Below, one piece after another: positions 7,357-15,926 of a stretch of 64,000 nt of DNA. Within the stretch, counting starts at the first letter, position 1; each line of letters starts with the position of its first letter. The position numbers were made by a program, and so were the translations under genes. The stretch is taken from NCBI RefSeq assembly GCF_051257895.1, contig NZ_CP194331.1:2542001-2606000 (forward strand), in the 5' to 3' direction. Below the pieces are notes generated by a model. That model did not search any database, had not been told where the DNA came from, and saw only the letters and a program-made list of their open reading frames with translations. This DNA comes from Gallionella straubiae (GTDB lineage: Bacteria > Pseudomonadota > Gammaproteobacteria > Burkholderiales > Gallionellaceae).

Positions 7357-8178
7357 CTAAATCCCGCGCAGCAACTCATTGATGCCCACCTTGCCGCGTG
7401 TCTTCTCATCCACCTTCTTCACGATCACCGCGCAGTACAGGCTGTAGCTGCCGTCCTTGGAAGGCAGGCTGCCGCTGACCACCACCGAGCCGGCCGGGAC
7501 GCGGCCGTAGCTCACCTCGCCGGTTTCGCGGTCGTAGATCTTGGTGCTCTGGCCGATGAACACGCCCATCGAGATCACGCTGTTGTCCTCCACGATCACG
7601 CCCTCCACGATCTCCGAGCGCGCGCCGATGAAGCAGTTGTCGCCGATGATGGTGGGGTTGGCCTGGATCGGCTCCAGCACGCCGCCGATGCCCACGCCGC
7701 CGGAGAGGTGCACGTTCTTGCCAATCTGCGCGCACGAGCCGACCGTCGCCCAGGTGTCCACCATCGTGCCTTCGTCGACATAGGCGCCGATGTTCACGTA
7801 GGAGGGCATGAGCACCACGTTCTTCGCGATGAACGCGCCTTTGCGCGCCGCAGCAGGAGGCACCACGCGGAAGCCACCCTCGCGGAAATCGCGGCTGTTG
7901 TAGTCGGCGAACTTGGACGGCACCTTGTCGTAGTAGTTGGTGAAGCCGCCCTTGATGAAGGAATTGTCCTCCATGCGGAACGACAGCAGCACGGCCTTCT
8001 TCAGCCACTGGTGCGTCACCCACTGCCCGTCGATCTTCTCGGCGACGCGCAGCTTGCCCTGGTCGAGCCGCGTGATGACGGTGTCGACCGCCTCCTTGAG
8101 TTGCGCATCGGCGTTGTGCGGGTTGATCTCCGCGCGGCGTTCAAAGCCCTGTTCGATGATTTGCTGCAATTGATCCAT
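7357..8178 (-). CDS. dapD: tetrahydrodipicolinate N-succinyltransferase DapD
   Basis: This 273-residue left-handed beta-helix acyltransferase succinylates tetrahydrodipicolinate using succinyl-CoA. The hexapeptide-repeat region runs through the second half (PSYVNIGAYVDEGTMVDTW, then VHLSGGVGIGGVLEP and NCFIGARSEIVEGV). The alpha-helical N-terminal domain matches the family. An AGGAAATCGTC ribosome binding site precedes the ATG. It lies between dapC and pilU in the same direction, 95 bp after dapC, so dapC-dapD probably supply consecutive steps of one pathway. Confidence 0.95.
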   Translation of the reverse strand: MDQLQQIIEQGFERRAEINPHNADAQLKEAVDTVITRLDQGKLRVAEKIDGQWVTHQWLKKAVLLSFRMEDNSFIKGGFTNYYDKVPSKFADYNSRDFREGGFRVVPPAAARKGAFIAKNVVLMPSYVNIGAYVDEGTMVDTWATVGSCAQIGKNVHLSGGVGIGGVLEPIQANPTIIGDNCFIGARSEIVEGVIVEDNSVISMGVFIGQSTKIYDRETGEVSYGRVPAGSVVVSGSLPSKDGSYSLYCAVIVKKVDEKTRGKVGINELLRGI

Positions 8179-8203
8179 GACGATTTCCTAGAACAAAGTT
8201 GGT

Positions 8204-8275
8204 AGACGTTAGTCGTTAGCTGTCAGTTGGTGTTGTCCGCTATGCGGGTTGTGCTTTAACTGGCGACTAACGTCT
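8204..8275. repeat. inverted repeat between dapC and dapD
   Basis: AGACGTTAGTCG (8204-8215) is a perfect reverse complement of CGACTAACGTCT (8264-8275). A second small stem (CCGC/GCGG, 8237-8247) lies in the loop. The right arm runs into the dapC stop codon (8274-8276). No T-run follows either arm. It looks like an interspersed palindromic element and could form a strong RNA hairpin between the two dap cistrons. Confidence 0.7.
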
Positions 8276-9455
8276 AACGACTGAAGTTAACTATTCTCAG
8301 CGCCGCCTCCACCGTCTCTTCCGTATTCGCGACCAGCGCGAGGCGCACGAAGTTCTGGCCGGGGTTCACGCCCTGCGCGGTGCGCGCGAGGTAGCTGCCC
8401 GGCAGCACGGTCACATTATAGTCGCGATAGAGTTGTTGCGCGAAGGCGGTGTCGGCGATCGGCGTGCGCACCCACAGGTAAAAGCCGGCATCCGGCATGG
8501 CGACCGGCAGCGCCGGCTTGAGTATCTCCAGCACCCTGTCGAATTTTTCCGCGTACAGGCGGCGGTTTTCCGCGACATGCGCCTCGTCGTTCCATGCGGC
8601 GATACTCGCGGCCTGGATCGCCGGGTTCATCGCCGAGCCGTGGTAGGTGCGGTATAGCGTGAATTTCGCGATCACCGCCGCGTCGCCCGCGACGAAGCCG
8701 GAGCGCATCCCCGGCACGTTGGAGCGCTTCGACAGGCTGGAGAACACCACGAGGTTGCGGTAGTCGTTGCGCCCGAGTTGCTGCGCGGCCTGAAGCGCGC
8801 CGAGCGGCGGTTCATCAAAATAGATTTCCGAATAGCACTCATCCGAGGCGATCACGAAGCCGTAGCGGTCCGACATCTCGAACAGGGTCTGCCATTCGGT
8901 GAGCGGCATCACGCGCCCGGTCGGGTTGCCCGGCGAGCAGACGTAGATCAGTTGCGTGCGCTGCCAGACTTCTTCCGGTAGTTGCGCGAAGTTCAGCGCA
9001 TAGTTGTCTTCGGGCAGGGTGTTGAGGAAATAGGGTGTTGCACCCGCCAGCAATGCTGCGCCCTCGTAGATCTGGTAGAACGGGTTGGGGCAGACCACCA
9101 CCGGGTCGTTTTTGCTGCGGTCGATCATCGTCTGGGCGAAGGCGAACAAGGCCTCGCGGCTGCCGTTCACCGGCAGGACCTGGGTCTTTGCATCGGGTGC
9201 CGGAATGCCGTAGCGCGCCGCCAGCCAGTTCGCGATGGCATGGCGCAGCGCGTCGCTGCCTGCAGTTGTGGGATAATTCGCCAGCCCGTCGAGGTTGGCG
9301 GTCAGCGCATCCTTGATGAACTGCGGCGTGGCATGTTTCGGTTCGCCGATGGACAGGCTGATCGCGCGGTAGTCCGGATTCGGCTGAACTTCGCGGAACA
9401 GCGCGGCGAGTTTCTGGAACGGATAGGGCTGCAGCCGGTTCAGGTCGGGATTCAT
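8274..9455 (-). CDS. dapC: succinyldiaminopimelate aminotransferase DapC
   Basis: This class I/II PLP aminotransferase (393 residues) transfers an amino group to N-succinyl-2-amino-6-ketopimelate. The substrate and PLP elements are visible: the NPTG region (SPGNPTGR near residue 175), Asp204 in SDECYSE, and the Schiff-base Lys243 in SSLSKRSNVPGMRSG. Linkage to dapD and dapE supports the DapC assignment over other aminotransferases. Its stop codon is contributed partly by an inverted repeat. Confidence 0.9.
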   Translation of the reverse strand: MNPDLNRLQPYPFQKLAALFREVQPNPDYRAISLSIGEPKHATPQFIKDALTANLDGLANYPTTAGSDALRHAIANWLAARYGIPAPDAKTQVLPVNGSREALFAFAQTMIDRSKNDPVVVCPNPFYQIYEGAALLAGATPYFLNTLPEDNYALNFAQLPEEVWQRTQLIYVCSPGNPTGRVMPLTEWQTLFEMSDRYGFVIASDECYSEIYFDEPPLGALQAAQQLGRNDYRNLVVFSSLSKRSNVPGMRSGFVAGDAAVIAKFTLYRTYHGSAMNPAIQAASIAAWNDEAHVAENRRLYAEKFDRVLEILKPALPVAMPDAGFYLWVRTPIADTAFAQQLYRDYNVTVLPGSYLARTAQGVNPGQNFVRLALVANTEETVEAALRIVNFSR

Positions 9456-9537
9456 TTATTGCTGGCCTTGGTGAAATTCATGATGCCGCTGCCGGAATGA
9501 CGGAATTTGAAGTCTTTCAATTATAAAGGCGTAACGA

Positions 9538-10434
9538 GTGCCATCAAAACAAAATCTACTGCCGGTTGCAGGCGTGCTGAGCGGCTCGCTGGTGTGGGGG
9601 CTGGTCTGGTACCCCTACCGCCTCCTGGAGAATGCCGGCGTGCCCGGTGCGCTGGCGACGCTGCTCACCTATCTGCTTGCGATAGTGTGCGGCGCGTTCA
9701 TGCTGCCGCGCGTGTGGCGCGAGCTGCGCCTGCCCGGGAAGAACGGGGCAGGGTTGTGGGTGCTGCTGCTCGCGTTGAGCGTGGGCTGGACGAATCTCGG
9801 CTATGTGCTGGCGGTGCTGCACGGCGAAGTGATGCGCGTGCTGCTGCTGTTCTACCTCGCGCCGCTCTGGACGATCCTGCTCTCCTACTGGATGCTCGGC
9901 GAGCGGCTCAACCATTACGGTTACATCGTCATCGCGCTGTCGCTTGGCGGCGCGTTCGTCATGCTGTGGGAGCCGCAGTCCGGCCTGCCGCTGCCGGCCA
10001 ACACGGCAGAGTGGCTCGGCCTCTCGGCGGGCATGGCCTTCGCCTTGTCCAACGTCGTGTCGCGGCGCGCCACGCACCTCAGCGTCGAGGCGAAATCCTG
10101 CAGCGTGTGGCTCGGCACGGCGCTGCTGACCGCGCCGCTGCTGTGGTGGCAGGGCGGCTTCCAGGAGCGCCTGCTGGCGATCGACGCGCAGGGCTGGCTG
10201 CTGCTCGCGCTGCTCGGCGCCGTGCTGTGCGCCGTCAGCTTCACCGTGCAATACGGCATCACCCACATGCCGGCCAACCGCGCCATCGTTCTGTTCCTCT
10301 CCGAACTGGTGGTCGCCGCCGTAGCGTCGTACTTCCTTGCCGGCGAGGCGATGGAGCTGCGCGACTGGATCGGCGCGACGCTCATCGTCTCGGCCAGCCT
10401 GCTGTCGGGCAGGCTGTGCGCAGAATCGAAGTAG
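9538..10434 (+). CDS. EamA/DMT-family transporter
   Basis: This inner-membrane protein of 298 residues has about ten hydrophobic segments in two EamA halves, typical of the drug/metabolite transporter superfamily. The second half contains QYGITHMPANRAIVLFLSELVVA, matching the conserved end of EamA domains. The start is GTG, with AAAGG upstream. It is divergent from dapC and convergent with the HDOD gene. The substrate cannot be deduced. Confidence 0.85.
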   Translation: MPSKQNLLPVAGVLSGSLVWGLVWYPYRLLENAGVPGALATLLTYLLAIVCGAFMLPRVWRELRLPGKNGAGLWVLLLALSVGWTNLGYVLAVLHGEVMRVLLLFYLAPLWTILLSYWMLGERLNHYGYIVIALSLGGAFVMLWEPQSGLPLPANTAEWLGLSAGMAFALSNVVSRRATHLSVEAKSCSVWLGTALLTAPLLWWQGGFQERLLAIDAQGWLLLALLGAVLCAVSFTVQYGITHMPANRAIVLFLSELVVAAVASYFLAGEAMELRDWIGATLIVSASLLSGRLCAESK

Positions 10435-10482
10435 GGGGCTTGCGGGCTGTCGATGCCTTGAAAGGCGAGCAGGGAAGGTGTT

Positions 10483-11319
10483 TCAGGCCAGGAATTTTTC
10501 GGAAATTTCTTCGTAGTACGCCTGCTCGCTTTCGGGATGAATCCCGAGTTCTGCCAGCACATCGTCGCGTATCTTCCACCAGAGCTGATGGTCGGTGCGG
10601 CCGATGCGGTGGTAGAAATGGATCGCCAGCTGCAATATCGCCACCAGGGTGCGCACCGCACCGAGCTCCTCGTGCGGCATCTCGTGGTGGTACAGGATCG
10701 CCTTGCAGATGAAGTCCGGCAGCTTCCAGTGGTGCGCCACCAGATAGCCGATGCTGCAATGGTCGGCATTGAAATGCGCATCTTCCTCGCTGAGGCTCGG
10801 CCAGCAGGTGGCCTTGTCCAGGCGCAGCTTACCGCAGTAATCGGGAAAGCGCTGCATCAGCACCGGCACGCCGCACTCGTGGAAAATCCCCGCCATGTAA
10901 GCCTGCTCGGGAAAGATGTTGCACACCGAGACGCGGTCCGCCGCGATCAGCGCCGCAATCTGCGCCACTTCCTGCGAGCGTGTCCAGAAGATGTCGAAGG
11001 ATTTGCGCGTCGTGCCGGAGATGCTGGTGGAAAGCGCGACGGCCTGCACCAGGTTGCAGGTCTGCTTGATGCCGATCGTCATCAGCACCTGCTCGATTGA
11101 GTCGAATTTCTTGCCGTTGCTGAATGCCGGCGAGCGCGCCGCCTTGAACAGCATGGCGGTAATGCCCGGGTCGCTGGAGATGATGCGCGCCAGATCGCCC
11201 ATGCTGTAGTTGTCCGAGGCGAGCTTCTTCTGCAGATCGAGCAGAACCTTGGGTTGCGGCGGAAGCTTGATGCCCTTGGCTACAAGTTCCTTTATGGCTT
11301 TTTCGGCATCGACTTGCAT
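10483..11319 (-). CDS. HDOD domain signalling protein
   Basis: The 278-residue protein is nearly all HDOD domain, a catalytically degenerate HD-family module used as a signalling scaffold in c-di-GMP and chemotaxis networks. The N-terminal IKLPPQPKVLLDLQKKL and LARIISSDPGITAMLFKAA segments are typical. In the middle, AGIFHECGVPVLMQRFPDY occupies the region of the HD motif. AGGAACC precedes the ATG. There is no output domain, so it probably acts through protein contacts. Its partner is not obvious from the neighbours. Confidence 0.85.
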   Translation of the reverse strand: MQVDAEKAIKELVAKGIKLPPQPKVLLDLQKKLASDNYSMGDLARIISSDPGITAMLFKAARSPAFSNGKKFDSIEQVLMTIGIKQTCNLVQAVALSTSISGTTRKSFDIFWTRSQEVAQIAALIAADRVSVCNIFPEQAYMAGIFHECGVPVLMQRFPDYCGKLRLDKATCWPSLSEEDAHFNADHCSIGYLVAHHWKLPDFICKAILYHHEMPHEELGAVRTLVAILQLAIHFYHRIGRTDHQLWWKIRDDVLAELGIHPESEQAYYEEISEKFLA

Positions 11320-11370
11320 GGTTCCTGACCAGTAATGCTTTTATTCGTAGGGCCATTATACCGGTCAATG

Positions 11371-11450
11371 AGGGTAAGGGCAGGCTCGCTTCCGGTGCTC
11401 ATCAGGGGGCGCTGATTGATGGAGAATAATCGAGCCTGACCCCTTTATTC
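11371..11450. repeat. GGTCAGGCTCG-type inverted repeat (REP/RAYT-like remnant)
   Basis: CAGGCTCG (11381-11388) and CGAGCCTG (11431-11438) form inverted arms with G-rich and C-rich flanks (AAGGG, ACCCC). The outer sequence on the minus strand, AAAGGGGTCAGGCTCGATTA, resembles termini I associate with REP-associated tyrosine transposases in betaproteobacteria. No transposase is present. It sits where the second integron-like cassette should end. Confidence 0.5.
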
Positions 11451-11521
11451 AGGCTGCTACCTGCGGCCAATCGCTTGCATGTTGATTCGGCATTCAAGAA
11501 GGAATGCGAAGCTGATCCTGG

Positions 11522-12013
11522 TTAACATTTTTGCAAGCTTGGTAAAGGGTGTCCACCTATTTCACAAGGTAGAGATGTAACCCACTCATCAAACCCCACA
11601 TCTCTATCAAAAGTTAGAGGAATTCTTAGGGCTTTTTCATTTTCGTCATAAAGCAATGAGATGCCAGGAGCGTTTTGTGCAGAATTTCTTGAAATCAGAC
11701 TAACGCCTTTTTCATATTTTCCGCAGTAATAAGAATAGGAACTGATATTGCTGCGATGCATTTTTTTCGTGCCTAAAATGGTTGTAACCTCAACCGCATC
11801 AGGCAATAGAGTTACCTTGTAGCCGATGGATACAATGATTAATTGGTATAGAGAAAAAATAACCACGATAAAACCGAATATCATTCCCCAAGACTTGTAA
11901 CTGTCCGGGTGTTGTATGAGTGCTTGTGCAAATACTCCAAAAAATATGAAGCAAATCGCCCAACATAAAAATTGCTGACTTCCTCTCGGTTTGTAAACTC
12001 TCGGGTATGTCAT
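11522..12013 (-). CDS. hypothetical membrane protein on a cassette-like unit
   Basis: The 163-residue product has two predicted membrane helices (about residues 16-33 and 43-66), followed by a soluble, possibly PH-like beta-rich domain (KVTLLPDAVEVTTILGTKKM). I do not recognise the family. Its base composition is clearly more AT-rich than the surrounding genes, pointing to foreign origin. It begins just downstream of an attC-like site and lacks a clear Shine-Dalgarno sequence, as is common for integron cassette genes. No second attC is visible after its stop. Confidence 0.65.
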   Translation of the reverse strand: MTYPRVYKPRGSQQFLCWAICFIFFGVFAQALIQHPDSYKSWGMIFGFIVVIFSLYQLIIVSIGYKVTLLPDAVEVTTILGTKKMHRSNISSYSYYCGKYEKGVSLISRNSAQNAPGISLLYDENEKALRIPLTFDRDVGFDEWVTSLPCEIGGHPLPSLQKC

Positions 12014-12033
12014 TTTGAATATTTTCGGGAGAG

Positions 12034-12096
12034 GCCTAACGTGGAGCTAAGGGGCCGCGCGCTTTTGCGCGGTCCCGCTTGAGTGCAGGGTTAGAT
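12034..12096 (-). other. attC-like integron recombination site
   Basis: Read on the minus strand, the site begins ATCTAAC (fits RYYYAAC) and ends GTTAGGC (fits GTTRRRY), 63 bp in all. Between them are CTCAAGC/TTAGC-type L boxes and a central imperfect hairpin, GGGACCGCGC with GCGCGGCCCC. The stop codon of the upstream gene lies inside the site and its last residues (SSGTAQKRAAP) are translated from it, as in many cassette genes. Orientation relative to both flanking genes is correct. Confidence 0.8.
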
Positions 12097-12367
12097 TTCG
12101 CAGTTGCCTATACGACTGAATTGCCATGAAGAATGAGGCACAGGCGAGGAGAAATGGAATAGCTGCAGCGCCTTTATTTCCAAGGGCGAGACAAGCGGGG
12201 ACGATAACAAGGGCAACTTTGGAACCAGAAAAATCGCAACCGATGGATGTAAAGACCCGGAACGAAAGCCAATAGGAGAGGATAGCAACCGTCAAAAAAA
12301 GAAGGATAGGCGCGACTCGCTTTTGTTGAAGCCGCTGTTTTCTGAGTTTGCTTGTTCGCTTGTCCAT
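12047..12367 (-). CDS. hypothetical small membrane protein (integron cassette gene)
   Basis: This 106-residue protein has a basic N-terminus and two or three hydrophobic segments (about residues 18-38, 49-62 and 68-85). I do not recognise the family. It is AT-rich compared with its surroundings. It occupies a cassette-sized unit bounded upstream by a GTTAGAT core (12403-12397) and downstream by an attC-like site into which its reading frame continues. GGAAACGGA before the ATG may act as ribosome binding site. Confidence 0.7.
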   Translation of the reverse strand: MDKRTSKLRKQRLQQKRVAPILLFLTVAILSYWLSFRVFTSIGCDFSGSKVALVIVPACLALGNKGAAAIPFLLACASFFMAIQSYRQLRNLTLHSSGTAQKRAAP

Positions 12368-12396
12368 TCCGTTTCCGTAAGATGGTAGGCAGAGAA

Positions 12397-12403
12397 ATCT
12401 AAC
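12397..12403 (-). other. cassette boundary core site (GTTAGAT)
   Basis: On the minus strand GTTAGAT matches GTTRRRY and lies 30 bp before the start of the 106-residue cassette gene. It marks the probable recombination point at the other end of that cassette. The rest of an attC or attI site is not obvious beyond it. Confidence 0.5.
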
Positions 12404-12445
12404 GTAAAGTAGACACCCTAAAATTCACCGACAAAGGCGAGCCGC

Positions 12446-13249
12446 TCACTTGCCTTTCTCCATCCTGCGCTCCCGCATGTGCAGCTTCAGTTCCTCCCTG
12501 ATTTCGCGCAGCTTGGCCTTCATGATCGCCTCGTTTTTGCTGCCGATGCGCATGAGGATGCGCTGGCCGATGGAGCGGGCTTCGAGGTCGGGGTCGGCGT
12601 ACTTGTAGTAAACGCTGGGCTGGATCAGCGCGACCGGCTCCTTGATGTTTGGCGCGGCGAGCAGGTCGTCGATGGCGACGATGAGGCGGTCGTTGAAGTA
12701 TTTCTTCGGGTAGCCCAGCTCCTCGTAGGCCTCCTGGAACAGAGGGTAGAGGCGCACATACAGCCCGACCAGTTTCTTCGCGTCGATCGCCTCGGCGACC
12801 TTCATGTAGGGCGCGTAGCGCGCCGCGTTCTTCGGGCTGATGGTCAGGCCGTTTTCCTTGCCCTCGGTAACGAGCCAGCCTTCCGCGCGCTCGATGGGCA
12901 TCACGTTCATCGGTGCGCGCCTCTGCGGCAGGTTGTCGATGGTGGCGACGATGTTGCGGATGATGCGGTCGGTGCGGAAGACCTTCATCAGCGACTTGTT
13001 GCCGACCAGCCCGGCGAGGGCGTCGAGCACGAACTTGTCGCTCTCGCCGAGTGTGGGCAGCGGGGGCGGTACGGGAGGCGCCTCGATCACCTGGCGCACT
13101 TCTGGCTTGGGCGGCGGGGGAGGCGGTGCCTGCACCTGCATCGGCGGGGGCGGGGGAGGTGGGGCGGGCTTGAAGAGGAAATAGGCGGCGATGCCGCCGA
13201 CGATGACGACTGCCGCAACAATAATGGCAACTGCGGTGTTCTTTTTCAT
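12446..13249 (-). CDS. DUF3014 family membrane-anchored protein
   Basis: The 267-residue protein starts with a single transmembrane helix (residues 6-26, AVAIIVAAVVIVGGIAAYFL) and then a proline-rich linker with two poly-proline runs of seven and six. The globular periplasmic domain has the features of DUF3014 (FVLDALAGLVGNKSLMKVF, then NLPQRRAPMNVMP and YVRLYPLFQEAYEELGYP). GAGGAGGCTGAACC precedes the start. The function of the family is unknown. The Pro-rich spacer suggests that the domain reaches across the periplasm. Confidence 0.85.
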   Translation of the reverse strand: MKKNTAVAIIVAAVVIVGGIAAYFLFKPAPPPPPPPMQVQAPPPPPPKPEVRQVIEAPPVPPPLPTLGESDKFVLDALAGLVGNKSLMKVFRTDRIIRNIVATIDNLPQRRAPMNVMPIERAEGWLVTEGKENGLTISPKNAARYAPYMKVAEAIDAKKLVGLYVRLYPLFQEAYEELGYPKKYFNDRLIVAIDDLLAAPNIKEPVALIQPSVYYKYADPDLEARSIGQRILMRIGSKNEAIMKAKLREIREELKLHMRERRMEKGK

Positions 13250-13296
13250 GGTTCAGCCTCCTCGTTGAGTTACGGAGCCTTCGGGAATTCCGGCCC

Positions 13297-13411
13297 GTCA
13301 TTCCGGCGAAGGCCGGAATCCAGTGTCCTGGTTGCGGTACAACCTGAAGGTTGTGCCTTTACTGAAATTTCATTTTCGATAAGCTGGACACCGGCCTTCG
13401 CCGGTGCGACG
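13297..13411. repeat. paired interspersed palindromes (GTCATTCCGGC family)
   Basis: A left palindrome with a TTCCGGC/GCCGGAA stem (13301-13318) and a right palindrome with a CACCGGC/GCCGGTG stem (13389-13406) are in inverted orientation, with a perfect ACAACCT-GA-AGGTTGT hairpin (13339-13354) between them. The left arm is the same family as the arms at 31294-31409. Together they look like a non-autonomous mobile element in the fbaB-DUF3014 gap. Confidence 0.8.
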
Positions 13412-13426
13412 AATCCATAAGGCCTG

Positions 13427-14476
13427 TTATGCCACCGTCACTTCCTTCGATGCATACACATCCTGGATCGCATTCAATAGTGTCACGCCGTCCTGCATCG
13501 GCTTCTGGAACGCCTTGCGCCCCGAAATCAGTCCCATGCCGCCCGCGCGCTTGTTGATGACCGCGGTGCGCACCGCTTGCTGCAGGTCGTTCTTGCCCGA
13601 CTCGCCGCCGGAGTTGATCAGGCCGGCGCGCCCCATGTAGCAGTTCGCGACCTGGTAGCGCACCAGGTCGATCGGGTGGTCGGTGGTCAGTTCGCTGTAC
13701 ACCTTGGGGCTGGTCTTGCCGAACTTGATCGCGTTGTAGCCGCCGTTGTTCTCGGCCATCTTCTGCTTGATGATGTCGGCGTTGATCGTCACGCCGAGGT
13801 GGTTGGCCTGGCCGGTGAGATCGGCGGCGACATGGTAATCCTTGTCGGCGGTCTTGAACGCCGGGTTGCGCAGGTAGGCCCAGAGGATCGTCGCCATGCC
13901 GAGCTCGTGCGCGCGCTCGAAGGCATCGGAGATTTCCTGGATCTGGCGGCGTGATTCGGGTGAGCCGTAGAAAATCGTCGCGCCGACCGCCACCGCGCCC
14001 ATGTCGAAGGCCTGCTCGACGCTCGCGAACAGCGTCTGGTCGAACTCGTTGGGGTAGGTGAGCAGTTCGTTGTGGTTGATCTTCACGATGAACGGAATCT
14101 TGTGCGCGTATTTGCGCGCGACCGAGCCGAGCACGCCGAGCGTCGAGGCCACGCCGTTGCAGCCGCCCTCGATGGCGAGTTTGACGATGTTCTCGGGGTC
14201 GAAATAGATCGGGTTGGGCGCGAACGACGCGCCGCCGGAATGTTCCACGCCCTGATCCACCGGCAGCAGCGACAGGTAGCCGGTGTTCGCGAGCCGCCCG
14301 GTGCCGTAGAGCGCCTGCAGGCTGCGCAGCACACCGGGCTTGCGGTCCTTCATCGCGACCACGCGGTCCACGTAATCCGGCCCCGGCAGGTGCAGCGCTT
14401 CCTTCCTGATGCCGGTGCAGCGATAGCCCAGCAAATGCTCTGCTTCTTCACCCAGTAATTGCACGATGTTCGTCAT
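13427..14476 (-). CDS. fbaB: class I fructose-bisphosphate aldolase
   Basis: The protein (349 residues) belongs to the DhnA/FbaB class I aldolases, which cleave fructose 1,6-bisphosphate through a lysine Schiff base without metal. It aligns from memory along nearly the whole of E. coli FbaB (TNIVQLLGEEAEHLL, LSLLPVDQGVEHS, FIVKINHNEL, NCYMGRAGLINSGG). AAGGAGCGAGACC precedes the ATG. It is divergent from purT. Such aldolases often serve gluconeogenesis or CO2 fixation in autotrophs, but the role here is inference. Confidence 0.93.
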   Translation of the reverse strand: MTNIVQLLGEEAEHLLGYRCTGIRKEALHLPGPDYVDRVVAMKDRKPGVLRSLQALYGTGRLANTGYLSLLPVDQGVEHSGGASFAPNPIYFDPENIVKLAIEGGCNGVASTLGVLGSVARKYAHKIPFIVKINHNELLTYPNEFDQTLFASVEQAFDMGAVAVGATIFYGSPESRRQIQEISDAFERAHELGMATILWAYLRNPAFKTADKDYHVAADLTGQANHLGVTINADIIKQKMAENNGGYNAIKFGKTSPKVYSELTTDHPIDLVRYQVANCYMGRAGLINSGGESGKNDLQQAVRTAVINKRAGGMGLISGRKAFQKPMQDGVTLLNAIQDVYASKEVTVA

Positions 14477-14550
14477 GGTCTCGCTCCTTATGGTGGGACA
14501 CTTCTCGGAGAAACACTGGAAAGCTCGCCCGGCTATCTTACTCCTCTGTG

Positions 14551-14556
14551 TATAAT
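14551..14556 (+). promoter_or_regulatory. candidate purT -10 element
   Basis: A perfect TATAAT lies 32 bp before the purT start codon in the fbaB-purT divergent gap, giving a short leader. No convincing -35 hexamer is seen at 16-18 bp, so an activator or another sigma contact would be needed. Confidence 0.4.
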
Positions 14557-14588
14557 TTTGCGCATTTCAAACACCAGTCACGGACAGC

Positions 14589-15809
14589 ATGACCACCCCA
14601 ATCAAACCGCTCATCTTCGGCACCCCGCTCACCCCTTCCGCGATCCGCGTCATGCTGCTCGGCAGCGGCGAGCTCGGCAAGGAAGTCATCATCGCGCTGC
14701 AGCGCCTCGGCGTGGAGGCCATCGCCGTGGATCGCTACGCCGATTCGCCCGGCCAGCAGGTGGCGCACCATGCGCGCGTCATCAACATGATGGACGGGGC
14801 GCAACTGCGCGCGCTGATCGAAAAGGAGAAGCCGCACCTCGTCGTGCCGGAGATCGAGGCGATCGCCACCGACACACTGGTCGAGATCGAGCGCGAAGGG
14901 CTGGCGCGCGTCATCCCGACCGCGCGCGCCGCCAGGCTCACGATGAACCGCGAGGGCATCCGCCGCCTCGTCGCCGAGACCTTGAAGCTGCCGGTCTCAC
15001 CTTATCGTTTTGCTAACAGCCTGGAGGAGCTGCGCGCCGCGATCGCGGAGATCGGCTACCCGTGTTTCGTCAAGCCGCTGATGTCGTCCTCTGGCAAGGG
15101 GCAGTCGAAAGTGGATAGTGCGGCGGATATCGAGGCCGCGTGGAACTACGCCGCCAGCGGCTCGCGTGTCACGCAGGATCGCGTGATCGTCGAGGGCATG
15201 ATTGCCTTCGACTACGAGATCACCCAGCTCACGGTGCGCGCGATGGGCAGTAACGGTGAGGTCGAGACGCATTTTTGCGAACCCATCGGGCACTTGCAGG
15301 TGCACGGTGATTACGTCGAAAGCTGGCAGCCGCAGGCCATGTCGCCGCTCGCCCTGCAACGCGCGCGCGACATTGCAAAGAAGGTCACCGACGCCCTCGG
15401 CGGTCTCGGCATCTTCGGCGTCGAATTATTCATCAAGGGCGACGAGGTCTGGTTCAGCGAAGTCAGCCCGCGCCCGCACGACACCGGCATGGTCACGATG
15501 TGCAGCCAGCGCTTCAGCGAGTTCGAACTCCACGCGCGCGCCATCCTCGGCCTGCCGGTGGATGTGAGCCTCAAGGCACCGGGCGCCTCGGCGGTGATCT
15601 ACGGGCAACTGGAGGAGCAGGGCATCGCCTTCGCGGGCGTGGAAGAAGCCCTGCGCGTGCCGCAATCGGATATCCGTTTGTTCGGCAAGCCGGAATCCTT
15701 CGCACGCCGCCGCATGGGCGTGGCGCTGGCGAACGGCAGGGATACCGGCGAGGCGCGGGAGCGCGCGAAGCTCGCGGCGGGAAAGGTGAAGCCGGTCAGG
15801 GGAGGCTAA
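14589..15809 (+). CDS. purT: formate-dependent phosphoribosylglycinamide formyltransferase PurT
   Basis: This ATP-grasp enzyme (406 residues) makes formyl-GAR from GAR, formate and ATP in purine synthesis, independently of folate. The N-terminal preATP-grasp motif MLLGSGELGKEV is at residues 20-31. The ATP-grasp features VKPLMSSSGKGQSKV and SEVSPRPHDTGMVT are both present. It is slightly longer than E. coli PurT (392). It stands alone between fbaB and a small gene. Confidence 0.95.
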   Translation: MTTPIKPLIFGTPLTPSAIRVMLLGSGELGKEVIIALQRLGVEAIAVDRYADSPGQQVAHHARVINMMDGAQLRALIEKEKPHLVVPEIEAIATDTLVEIEREGLARVIPTARAARLTMNREGIRRLVAETLKLPVSPYRFANSLEELRAAIAEIGYPCFVKPLMSSSGKGQSKVDSAADIEAAWNYAASGSRVTQDRVIVEGMIAFDYEITQLTVRAMGSNGEVETHFCEPIGHLQVHGDYVESWQPQAMSPLALQRARDIAKKVTDALGGLGIFGVELFIKGDEVWFSEVSPRPHDTGMVTMCSQRFSEFELHARAILGLPVDVSLKAPGASAVIYGQLEEQGIAFAGVEEALRVPQSDIRLFGKPESFARRRMGVALANGRDTGEARERAKLAAGKVKPVRGG

Positions 15810-15926
15810 GGTGTGGTGAGGTGTCGAACCACAACGGATGTGGCGCGCACTCCATTCATGCTTCGATACCTCAGCATGAACGGAGTGTATTGTTTTGCGT
15901 AACCGTAATTGCTCTGCGCTGCCTGC

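Noticed and set aside
9507..10712. 401-codon plus-strand frame overlapping the DMT transporter in another frame
   Set aside because: The transporter frame has about ten hydrophobic helices and EamA motifs; this frame is Arg/Ala-rich and extends into the convergent HDOD gene.
13297..13411. Possible CRISPR array from repeated GC-rich palindromes
   Set aside because: The repeats are inverted pairs without regular spacers, and the families recur singly across the window; no cas genes are present.
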